DNA of 13,031 bases from positions 1 through 13,031 of the forward strand of contig CAZJAD010000063.1 in assembly GCA_964543855.1 (NCBI GenBank), in the 5' to 3' direction. The position numbers and the translations under genes are program-made. Below are positions 7,238 to 13,031 of the stretch, one piece after another. The notes beneath the pieces are model-generated. The model had not been told where the DNA came from and ran no database searches. It saw only the letters and a program-made list of their open reading frames with translations. The stretch is from CAZJAD01 sp964543855 (lineage in GTDB: Bacteria; Electryoneota; RPQS01; DYHQ01). How positions within the stretch are numbered: the first letter of the stretch is position 1; each line of letters begins with the position of its first letter.

Positions 7238-7922
7238 ACTAGCGCTCTGCGCTCGCGATGTGACATTCAGCTATCCCTCGCGGCATGGTAAGATACTGGC
7301 GGTCGCATCTCTCTCTTGCCAGCTTGTGGCAGGCCGAGTCACCGCGATTCTGGGTCCGTCCGGCTCCGGCAAGAGCACTCTGGGACTACTGCTGGCTGGA
7401 CTTCTGGAACCGGATTCGGGAACGATTAGTTTCTCGGACGGACAACGGTCATCCCCGAAGGATGTGGCCTACCTCTTCCAGTTTCCCGAACACCTTTTCT
7501 CCGAGGACACAGTCCGGAGAGAGCTGCATCAGACGAAGACCGTCGCATCCGACTCGTCAGTTCGCGCACTTGAGTCCGTCGGGCTCGACCCGGCGCGTTT
7601 CCTGGACCGGAGTCCTTTCGACCTTTCGGGCGGCGAAGCTCGGCTGGTGGCGATTGCGGTGCAACTTGCGCGACCCTCACAATCCGTCATCTTCGACGAG
7701 CCTACAGCAGGTTTGGACTGGAACATGCGCGCGCGCGTTCGAAATCTCATTCGTACGCAGGCGGAAACCGGCAAGATCGTCGGACTCATCACTCACAGCT
7801 TGTCTTTTGCGGCGTCTGTTTCAGACTTCGCTCTCGTACTGAACGGCGGTCGCGCGGTCTGGGAGGGCGATCCAACACTGCTCGTGAAGGACGGAGCATT
7901 GTGTCGCGACCTCGGCCTGTGA
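7227..7922 (+). CDS. EcfA-type ABC transporter ATPase (partner of the preceding ATPase)
   Basis: Second ATP-binding subunit of the same energy-coupling-factor group. Motifs: FSYPSRHGK, Walker A GPSGSGKST, the EcfA2-like Q-loop YLFQFPEHLFSEDTVRREL, signature LSGGEARLVAIA, Walker B VIFDEPTAGLDW and an intact H-loop LITHS. The QFPE-hLFxxTV form contrasts with the QNPExQI form of the preceding protein, matching the EcfA2/EcfA1 division. The start is uncertain: TTG 7221 and GTG 7227 are both in frame. GGAG at 7214-7217 is 9 bases before GTG 7227 but only 3 before TTG 7221, so GTG is preferred (231 residues). It overlaps the previous gene by 11 bases and is the last gene of the plus-strand block. 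The next gene is convergent, so the transmembrane component must be encoded elsewhere. Confidence 0.9.
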   Translation: MNPELALCARDVTFSYPSRHGKILAVASLSCQLVAGRVTAILGPSGSGKSTLGLLLAGLLEPDSGTISFSDGQRSSPKDVAYLFQFPEHLFSEDTVRRELHQTKTVASDSSVRALESVGLDPARFLDRSPFDLSGGEARLVAIAVQLARPSQSVIFDEPTAGLDWNMRARVRNLIRTQAETGKIVGLITHSLSFAASVSDFALVLNGGRAVWEGDPTLLVKDGALCRDLGL

Positions 7923-7994
7923 TCGATGCGAGCCTTCGGTGTGAAGGGTAGGGGAGAGGGAGCAGATTCTCAGAAAGGAGCTTGAAGGAGGAAA

Positions 7995-8720
7995 TCAGCG
8001 AATCGCTATAGAGAGGAGCTTCACGACAAGTTCGACTTGCGCGTCGCGAGGTACCCGTTCGCTGTTCATCGTGAGGTGATAGAAGGTGCTGTCGCTGTGG
8101 TCTTTTCCCAGGTATTTGTGAATGTAACCTTCTCGCTCTGCGTCCGCTTGCCGCACAAGATCTTCTCCTTGGGCACGAGTCAGATCGCGCTTTCCCATCA
8201 TTTTCTCGACGCGCCAACTGAATGGGGCGACAAGCCGGATGTGGAACCCGGCCGGAAGGTCGCGTGCCAGAATGGCCCCGCCACGACCGACGATGATACA
8301 GTGGCCCTCAAGCGCCAGGGCTCTGACAGTTCGCATGAGCCCACGGAACGCGGCCAGCTGCAGGCTTCCTTTCGAGAAGAGCGTTGTCAGATAGTCGTCG
8401 AGTTCGCGATGCACGGACTTCTCGAGAGATTCCAGCAGTTTCTGGCTCAACTGATAGTCCGTCGCGATCTTTTCCATGAGCGCACGGTCGTAGACTGTCC
8501 AGCCGGACGCCGTCGGGAAGGATTGGCTCAGCCGCTCGGCGAGCGCCTCAGCCAAGGAAAAGGCTTCACAGCCAAACTGCCGGGAGATGGTCAAGAAAGG
8601 GCGATTCCCGGGAAGCGGAAGGACTTTCTGCTGGCGCCGGGCGCGCCACCTCTCCACCTGCGCATGGACACTGGGCTCCAACTTGTGAAATGCGCTGTCG
8701 TAAAGCCGCTTGGCACTCAT
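7995..8720 (-). CDS. Cytidylate kinase-like family protein
   Basis: A 241-residue protein of the cytidylate-kinase-like family (Cytidylate_kin2 group), predicted to have a P-loop nucleotide-kinase fold. Seen in the sequence: an N-terminal ~40-residue Arg-rich helical extension, then LTISRQFGCEA (43-53) at the P-loop position, AEALAERL, VYDRALMEKIA (76-86), IIVGRGGAILARDLPAG (142-158) and HIRLVAPFSWRVEKMM, the usual NMP/LID-like region. The nucleotide loop has no Walker A lysine. SRQFGxxG replaces GxxGSGKS, as in other members of this family, so it is not the housekeeping Cmk and its substrate is unknown. The start ATG (8720-8718) is preceded on the minus strand by AAGGTGG (8733-8727), 6 bases away, a good ribosome binding site. 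It converges with the EcfA pair across 72 bases in which I see no convincing terminator. Confidence 0.85.
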   Translation of the reverse strand: MSAKRLYDSAFHKLEPSVHAQVERWRARRQQKVLPLPGNRPFLTISRQFGCEAFSLAEALAERLSQSFPTASGWTVYDRALMEKIATDYQLSQKLLESLEKSVHRELDDYLTTLFSKGSLQLAAFRGLMRTVRALALEGHCIIVGRGGAILARDLPAGFHIRLVAPFSWRVEKMMGKRDLTRAQGEDLVRQADAEREGYIHKYLGKDHSDSTFYHLTMNSERVPRDAQVELVVKLLSIAIR

Positions 8721-8792
8721 GGGAAGCCACCTTTTTGACCGTCTGGGATGAAGGTATGAAATCGGAAGACAAAAATCAAACCGAACGGCCTA

Positions 8793-8821
8793 TTGACTTT
8801 TCGGCAATTTTTCGATATAAT
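8793..8821 (+). promoter_or_regulatory. Strong sigma70-type promoter (P1) upstream of tRNA-Pro
   Basis: TTGACT (8793-8798), exactly 17 bases, then the perfect -10 TATAAT (8816-8821), in an AT-rich patch. It is the best promoter in the window and resembles the tRNA-Leu promoter (same -35, same spacing, GATATA at the -10). Transcription would begin near 8828, more than 110 bases before tRNA-Pro, so it makes either a long 5' leader or a separate small transcript. Confidence 0.85.
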
Positions 8822-8861
8822 ATAAATTTGCGGAGCTAATCGCGCATTACAGACATCTGGT

Positions 8862-8906
8862 AGACAACTTGCATGCACTGAGATTCGCGCCGCTGACAAG
8901 TTGTCT
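8862..8906. repeat. 10-bp perfect inverted repeat between P1 and tRNA-Pro
   Basis: AGACAACTTG (8862-8871) and CAAGTTGTCT (8897-8906) are perfect reverse complements separated by 25 bases. In RNA this would be a 10-bp hairpin with a large loop and no T-tract, so it is not a standard terminator. In DNA it could be a two-half-site operator. The right arm contains TTGTCT, the proposed -35 of P2. Confidence 0.7.
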
Positions 8907-8928
8907 CGTTATATCGCCAATTTATAAA
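8901..8928 (+). promoter_or_regulatory. Proximal promoter (P2) of tRNA-Pro
   Basis: TTGTCT (8901-8906), 16 bases, then TATAAA (8923-8928). The -10 ends 12 bases before the tRNA 5' end at 8941, the same short arrangement as for tRNA-Leu. Its -35 lies within the right arm of the inverted repeat. Confidence 0.55.
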
Positions 8929-8940
8929 TAGTTAGAACGT

Positions 8941-9015
<75 letters not shown>

Positions 9016-9024
9016 TACCTCGTT

Positions 9025-9052
9025 CGGCCGTCTGGAAAGTCCTGGGCGGCCG
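9025..9052. repeat. GC-rich inverted repeat just after tRNA-Pro
   Basis: CGGCCG at 9025-9030 and again at 9047-9052 can form a 6-bp stem with a 16-base loop. No T-run follows, so it is not a normal terminator. It may act in 3' processing of the tRNA precursor or as a weak attenuator before the dedA gene. Confidence 0.35.
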
Positions 9053-9085
9053 GAAGTATATTCCAGCACGGAAGACAGTCGGCGA

Positions 9086-9718
9086 GTGATTACAAGCGTT
9101 ATTGAAGTTCTGGCCACATGGATCATTTCGGCAATCTCGTCCATGGGCTACGCGGGTGTGGTCTTCCTGATGGGAATCGAGAGCGCCTGCATTCCGCTGC
9201 CGTCGGAAGTAATCATGCCTTTCTCGGGCTTTCTGGTCTCGACCGGCGTCTTCAACCTGTGGCTGGTCGGGCTGGCCGGGGCTTTGGGCTGCGTCTGGGG
9301 CTCGATTGTAGCTTACTATGCCGGAATGTGGGGAGGCAGGCCGCTCATCGAACGCTATGGCAAGTATGTCCTGATCTCGCTCAAGGATTTGGAGAGAGCT
9401 GATCGGCTCTTCCAGCGTTACGGTGAGGTTATCGTCTTCGTAAGCCGTCTCTTGCCTGTCATTCGCACTTTCATTTCTTTTCCGGCGGGTGTCTCCCGAA
9501 TGCACTTCGGGAGATTCCTTCTGTATACCTTCGTAGGATCGTTTCCATGGTGCCTGGGCTTGGCCTGGATCGGGCAGGTCATGGGAGAGAATTGGACTCA
9601 CCTGCGACACTACTGGCACAAATTCGACATCGTTATCGGTGGGCTGATTTTGGCTGGCGTTGTCGTGTATATCTGGCACCATGTGAAACCTCTGGTCGCC
9701 AGGAATCGTTCGAGATGA
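9086..9718 (+). CDS. DedA-family membrane protein
   Basis: Integral inner-membrane protein of the DedA (SNARE-associated/VTT) superfamily, whose members act in undecaprenyl-phosphate or phospholipid flipping and in membrane-potential homeostasis. The 210 residues show the two half-membrane re-entrant regions: GIESACIPLPSEVIMPFSGF (Glu32 and Glu41), then GLAGALGCVWGSIVAYYAG, and the Arg motif SRLLPVIRTFISFPAGVSRM, where Arg121 and Arg127 have the spacing of the essential Arg pair of E. coli YqjA. A final helix (IVIGGLILAGVVVYIW) and a basic tail follow. GTG 9086 is chosen because the frame upstream runs into the tRNA; GGAAG at 9070-9074 is a distant Shine-Dalgarno. The gene starts 72 bases after tRNA-Pro and stops 1 base before leuS, so all three may share a transcript. 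The exact lipid substrate is unknown. Confidence 0.92.
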   Translation: MITSVIEVLATWIISAISSMGYAGVVFLMGIESACIPLPSEVIMPFSGFLVSTGVFNLWLVGLAGALGCVWGSIVAYYAGMWGGRPLIERYGKYVLISLKDLERADRLFQRYGEVIVFVSRLLPVIRTFISFPAGVSRMHFGRFLLYTFVGSFPWCLGLAWIGQVMGENWTHLRHYWHKFDIVIGGLILAGVVVYIWHHVKPLVARNRSR

Positions 9719-9719
9719 A

Positions 9720-12191
9720 ATGAAACGCAGTATCGAACAGCATTACCCTTTCACCAAAGTCGAGCCGAAGTGGCAGGCTAGATGGGCTGAGCTCGGCACC
9801 CACAATTGGAAGTGGGATTCCGACCGTAAGAAGCTCTATTGCCTCGTGATGTTCGCCTATCCTTCGGGTGACAAACTTCACATCGGCCATTGGTACAATT
9901 ATGGTCCGACCGATACCTGGGCACGGTTTCAGTGGATGCGAGGTTATCAGGTTTTTGAACCTATCGGCTTTGATGCCTTTGGGCTGCCAGCGGAGAATTT
10001 CGCGGTCCGCCACGGCGTGCATCCGGCTGAGAGTACGCGCCGGAATGTGGACTTCATGCGTCAGCAGCTCCGCACGATCGGCGCTATGTACGACTGGAAC
10101 TTCGAAGTGGATACTTCGGATCCGGCATACTACAAGTGGACGCAGTGGATGTTCCTCCTGCTGTTCAAGCGTGGGCTTGCTTACCAGAAGGAAGCGCTGG
10201 TCAACTGGTGCTCTTCCTGCCAAACCGTGCTCGCAAATGAGCAGGTTACGGCGGAGAGCACTTGCGAGCGGTGCGGAACGGCGGTCGTCAAGCGCAGCAT
10301 GCGGGAGTGGTTCTTCCGGATAACCGCCTATGCCGACCGATTGCTTGAAGGGCTCTCGCGCATTGACTGGCCTGAGAAGACGCGCGCGATGCAGCGGTAT
10401 TGGATTGGCCGGTCCGAGGGCACTGAGATCCACTTCCCGATAGAAGGCCAGAACGATGTCATCGAGGTATTCACGACTCGAGCTGACACCCTTTTTGGCG
10501 TCACCTACTTGGTGCTTGCCCCCGAGCATCCTCTGGCTGGGCAGTTGACCACACCCGGGCAGCGAGAAGAAGTCGAGCAGTACATTGACTTATCCCTGAA
10601 GGTCTCCGAGGTGGATCGAGCCGCTGCCGACAGGCCCAAAACTGGTGTTTTTACAGGGTCTTACGCTCTTCACCCGTTGACGGATGATCGGCTTCCTATC
10701 TGGGTGGCAGACTATGTCATCGGGACTTACGGCACGGGCGCGGTCATGGCAGTTCCTGCCCATGACACACGCGATTTCGCCTTTGCACGACAGTACAATC
10801 TGCCCATCGCCAAAGTAATCAATCCACCGGATGTCCCAATTGTCGACGAGGAAATGGAAGAAGCCTACACGGACTACGGCATTATGGTTCATTCGCAGGA
10901 GTTCGAAGGATTGGCTTCACAGGAAGGAATGAAAGCGGTTGGGAAGAAACTGGCGGATTCGGGGCGGGGAGGCCCTGCGACATCCTATCATCTGCGCGAT
11001 TGGACCATTTCACGCCAACGATACTGGGGGGCACCGATACCAATCATTCACTGCCCTCAGTGCGGCCCGGTCGCGGTTCCGCTGTCGGATTTGCCCGTTC
11101 GGCTTCCCGAAACCTCGGAATTCACTCCGAAGGGGAAGTCTCCGCTGGAGGCCGTGGCGAGCTTCATCAAGACGAGTTGCCCCAAGTGTGGTGGTGACGC
11201 CAAGCGCGATCCTGACACGATGGACACCTTCGTATGTTCCTCATGGTATTTCATGCGATACCCCGACGCACGGCTGGATACGGCACCTTTCGACATAAAT
11301 CACCTGAACTTCATGCATCCGATCGACCAATATGTCGGCGGCCCGGAACACTCCATGGGTCATCTCCTGTACGCCCGCTTCTTTGCGAAGGTGGTGCATG
11401 ACGCCGGCTACCTAGAGACCGATGAGCCCTTCGCTCGATTGAAGCATCAGGGTATTATCCTGAACCGCGGCGGGCGGATGTCGAAGACCAAAGGCAATGT
11501 CGTCAACCCAGAGCCTTTTCTCCAGCGGTACGGCTCGGATGTCTTCCGGTGTTATCTGGAATTCATGGGCGACTATGAGCAAGGGGGAGACTGGTCCGAC
11601 GAAGGAATCGCCGGAATTGAGCGCTTTGTCAGCAGAGTCTGGCGGTTAGTCAACGCCCTGATCCTGGCCGAATCCGCCGAAGATGGGCCTCTTCCGAGGG
11701 ATTTGGAGAGAATACTTCACACAACGATCAAAGCTGTAACCGAAGATACGGTCACCTTCCACTTCAACACGGCGCTGAGCCGCATGATGGAGCTCACGAA
11801 CGCTCTTTATCTACACGTAGGCCCTGAGCTCGCGGACATCAAGCGTTCCGAGGCTGTCATGGAGGCTGCCCGGACTCTGATCAAGCTTCTGGCGCCGTAC
11901 ACGCCACATATGTGTGAGGAGCTGTGGGAAAGACTTGGGTACACGACGAGTGTGTTCGATGAGACTTGGCCGGGGTTTGATAAGGCCAAGGCCGCTCATG
12001 ATGTCGCAACCATCGTGATTCAGATTAATGGCAAATTGCGGGATAAGTTTGAAGTGCCTGTCGGGATTGCGAAGGAAGAGCTGGAGAGAATGGCCCTGGA
12101 TAGGGACAAGGTGAAGGCGGCGTTGCGTTCAGGATCCCTGCGCAAGACGATAGTGGTTCCCGACAAACTTGTCAATATTGTTATACAATAA
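9720..12191 (+). CDS. leuS: Leucyl-tRNA synthetase
   Basis: Class I aminoacyl-tRNA synthetase charging tRNA-Leu, complete at 823 residues (normal for bacterial LeuRS). Domains in order: Rossmann catalytic domain with YPSGDKLHIGHWYNY (HIGH at 54-57); Zn-binding knuckles (CSSC...CERC); the CP1 editing domain with VFTTRADTLFGVTYLVLAP and GTGAVMAVPAHDTRDFAFA, the site that hydrolyses mischarged tRNA; DWTISRQRYWGAPIPII; a second Cys pair region (CPQC...CPKC); the VGGPEHSMGHLLYARFF segment; and the class signature RMSKTKGNVVNP (587-590 MSKT, a conservative variant of MSKS). An anticodon-binding helical domain and a small C-terminal domain ending VPDKLVNIVIQ follow. The ATG begins 1 base after the dedA stop, suggesting translational coupling. 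No clear terminator follows within the next 130 bases. Confidence 0.98.
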   Translation: MKRSIEQHYPFTKVEPKWQARWAELGTHNWKWDSDRKKLYCLVMFAYPSGDKLHIGHWYNYGPTDTWARFQWMRGYQVFEPIGFDAFGLPAENFAVRHGVHPAESTRRNVDFMRQQLRTIGAMYDWNFEVDTSDPAYYKWTQWMFLLLFKRGLAYQKEALVNWCSSCQTVLANEQVTAESTCERCGTAVVKRSMREWFFRITAYADRLLEGLSRIDWPEKTRAMQRYWIGRSEGTEIHFPIEGQNDVIEVFTTRADTLFGVTYLVLAPEHPLAGQLTTPGQREEVEQYIDLSLKVSEVDRAAADRPKTGVFTGSYALHPLTDDRLPIWVADYVIGTYGTGAVMAVPAHDTRDFAFARQYNLPIAKVINPPDVPIVDEEMEEAYTDYGIMVHSQEFEGLASQEGMKAVGKKLADSGRGGPATSYHLRDWTISRQRYWGAPIPIIHCPQCGPVAVPLSDLPVRLPETSEFTPKGKSPLEAVASFIKTSCPKCGGDAKRDPDTMDTFVCSSWYFMRYPDARLDTAPFDINHLNFMHPIDQYVGGPEHSMGHLLYARFFAKVVHDAGYLETDEPFARLKHQGIILNRGGRMSKTKGNVVNPEPFLQRYGSDVFRCYLEFMGDYEQGGDWSDEGIAGIERFVSRVWRLVNALILAESAEDGPLPRDLERILHTTIKAVTEDTVTFHFNTALSRMMELTNALYLHVGPELADIKRSEAVMEAARTLIKLLAPYTPHMCEELWERLGYTTSVFDETWPGFDKAKAAHDVATIVIQINGKLRDKFEVPVGIAKEELERMALDRDKVKAALRSGSLRKTIVVPDKLVNIVIQ

Positions 12192-12323
12192 GGACTTAAG
12201 CAACACACGGAATTGGAGGTCCGGCGCAAGTGCCTCGACCTTCCCACTCACCACGGGCGGATTTGGCCGACTTCTTGAGAAGGACATTTGCCACAATCAG
12301 TCTTTGCATAATGGGAGAGTACC

Positions 12324-12503
12324 ATGAAACGGGAGACATCGTTTGTATGGGCCAGTGTCTTGGGTTCTATTGTGATCCTTCTTCTGTTAATGGACCGCGC
12401 GATGAAAGGTGACGTCGCCGAGCTTGGCTTCAGCTTCATTCTTGCCTTGTTCATGGTCCCGGCATGGGTTTTCTTCTGCAATGGATTGGGCAAAGCCCAA
12501 TGA
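12324..12503 (+). CDS. Small two-helix membrane protein, 59 residues, unknown
   Basis: Short ORF that I do not recognise. The product begins MKRETSFVWASVLGSIVILL and has two hydrophobic stretches: residues 7-23 (FVWASVLGSIVILLLLM), then a charged linker (DRAMKGDVAEL), then 36-54 (FSFILALFMVPAWVFFCNG), ending GLGKAQ. The start is well supported by GGGAG at 12313-12317, 6 bases before the ATG. The lysine and arginine at the N terminus predict a cytoplasmic N terminus and a hairpin topology. It lies 132 bases after leuS on the same strand. Composition (helix-loop-helix hydrophobicity) and the ribosome binding site argue for a real gene, but there is no homology support. An overlapping 60-codon frame starting at GTG 12230 is less protein-like. 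Confidence 0.55.
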   Translation: MKRETSFVWASVLGSIVILLLLMDRAMKGDVAELGFSFILALFMVPAWVFFCNGLGKAQ

Positions 12504-12583
12504 GCAACACAGGTCATGACGACGTCTACGAATACAAGGGCCGGTTCAACACCGTCATTTCCATCAGTCGTCAGAATGCGTGA
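12500..12583 (+). CDS. Possible 27-codon ORF coupled to the small membrane protein
   Basis: The ATG at 12500-12502 overlaps the TGA of the preceding small gene (ATGA arrangement), a common sign of translational coupling. It encodes MSNTGHDDVYEYKGRFNTVI and seven more residues, a soluble charged peptide without recognisable motifs. Its length is too short for coding statistics, so it may be chance. Confidence 0.2.
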   Translation: MSNTGHDDVYEYKGRFNTVISISRQNA

Positions 12584-12600
12584 CAAGACTCTCGCCCGAA

Positions 12601-12645
12601 GGAGGCGGAAGGATTTGAACCGTGGCCGGCGGTTCATTATAACCG
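12601..12645 (-). pseudogene. Possible tRNA 3'-end remnant
   Basis: On the minus strand, a T-loop-like TTCAAAT (12619-12613) flanked by GG and CC, then CCTTC and CGCCTCC (12607-12601), looks like the last ~25 bases of a tRNA such as tRNA-Tyr or tRNA-Ser. The 5' T-stem strand (CACGG) does not pair fully with CCTTC, and no matching GGAGGCG acceptor strand lies at the right distance. So this is at best a remnant or an attachment-site copy, possibly chance. Confidence 0.25.
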
Positions 12646-12907
12646 ATTCTCGCCAAGAGTGATGAACTATTGCAATTACGGCCATTAATCATGGGTGCAT
12701 TGTGACAGCAATTAAGGGTCGCAGAATCTCTGCTCCAATCGCCGAGCGTGGAGGGTATTCCTTTATTTTCTCTATAACAAATCGGGGTCACATAAGAAAT
12801 ATTATGTAAACTAAGCTACAGGTCATTCCCCCAATCAAGCCCCCCACTCATTTTCCCTCACCTCCTCCTCTACGACTGTCGCGTGGTCCACGAAACGCTC
12901 TCGTGAG

Positions 12908-12938
12908 AAACCCGGAGACTGCACAAGTCTCCGGGTTT
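12908..12938. terminator. Strong 13-bp hairpin, probable bidirectional terminator
   Basis: AAACCCGGAGACT (12908-12920) and AGTCTCCGGGTTT (12926-12938) pair perfectly with a 5-base loop. The short A/T tracts at both ends would allow termination in either direction. No gene ending just before it on the plus strand is visible, so it belongs either to an unseen RNA upstream or to a gene entering from the right on the minus strand. Confidence 0.7.
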
Positions 12939-13031
12939 GCATCATAACTCGAAAGCGACTGGAATACCTGCATCGACTACGCTGCTCCGGGGACAATGAG
13001 TTGTAATCCACTTCCCCAGACATTGAACAGC

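Larger units (their letters stand above)
12584..13031. other. Gene-free stretch: tRNA-like fragment, small palindrome, strong hairpin
   Basis: No plausible protein gene is seen on either strand. On the minus strand 12625-12601 resembles the 3' end of a tRNA (GGTTCAAATCC then TTCCGCCTCC). CGGTT/AACCG at 12630-12645 forms a small hairpin beside it. An AT-rich inverted repeat ACATAA/TTATGT lies at 12790-12807. Bases 12825-12875 are C/T-rich on the plus strand. The strong hairpin at 12908-12938 is listed separately. Confidence 0.5.

Noticed and set aside
7923..7994. Purine-rich spacer with a CCTTC/GAAGG hairpin between convergent genes
   Set aside because: The 5-bp stem has no T-run on either strand, so it cannot be called a terminator.
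8037..8738. 233-codon plus-strand frame opposite the cytidylate-kinase-like gene
   Set aside because: The minus-strand product has clear family motifs and a good ribosome binding site; the plus-strand translation is low-complexity shadow.
9633..10529. 298-codon open frame on the minus strand
   Set aside because: It lies antisense to the conserved dedA 3' end and leuS 5' half, and its translation shows no domain-like pattern. GC-rich coding sequence often leaves such open antisense frames.
12230..12412. 60-codon frame starting at GTG with an upstream GGAGG
   Set aside because: Its product lacks motifs and overlaps the more protein-like two-helix ORF at 12324. It remains a possible leader peptide but is not supported further.
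12835..13023. 62-codon minus-strand frame at the right edge
   Set aside because: It runs straight through the 13-bp terminator hairpin, has no recognisable sequence pattern, and is probably not coding.

Overview
This window looks like a scaffold piece from an uncultivated Gram-negative bacterium of moderately high GC. Two lipid A / core genes (a GT9 heptosyltransferase-type gene and waaA/kdtA) argue for an LPS outer membrane, and a run of exactly 100 N argues for a scaffolded draft or metagenome assembly. All three tRNA/translation enzymes present (SmpB, TyrRS, LeuRS) are of ordinary bacterial type. I cannot assign a phylum from the sequence alone.

Layout. (1) 2-501: the 3' part of a multi-cluster 4Fe-4S electron-transfer subunit, cut by the window edge, followed by a clear hairpin terminator. 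(2) 523-742: a tRNA-Leu(CAG) gene on the minus strand with its own terminator and consensus-like promoter, lying back to back with the putative promoter of smpB. (3) 751-7922: a tightly packed plus-strand block of eight genes: smpB, tyrS (interrupted by the assembly gap, which removes its HIGH half), a long-chain polyprenyl diphosphate synthase, an ApbE-like lipoprotein, a GT9 glycosyltransferase, waaA (Kdo transferase) and two overlapping ABC ATPases of the energy-coupling-factor (EcfA) type. Several neighbours overlap or are 4 bases apart, so co-transcription is likely. (4) 7995-8733: a convergent minus-strand cytidylate-kinase-like gene. (5) 8793-9085: a dense regulatory stretch with two sigma70-type promoters, a 10-bp inverted repeat and tRNA-Pro(CGG). 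(6) 9086-12191: a DedA-family membrane protein and leuS. (7) 12192-13031: gene-poor. It holds a 59-residue two-helix membrane protein, a possible coupled 27-codon ORF, a tRNA-3'-end-like fragment and a strong hairpin at the right end.

Functional picture: mostly housekeeping (translation quality control and aminoacylation, isoprenoid chain synthesis, LPS inner core). I found no CRISPR array, phage, transposon or recognisable defence system. The most unusual signals are an ApbE-like lipoprotein whose catalytic and metal-binding motifs are replaced at several places, an EcfA-type ATPase whose H-loop histidine is proline while its partner keeps it, the promoter/inverted-repeat stretch before tRNA-Pro, and the small membrane ORF downstream of leuS.
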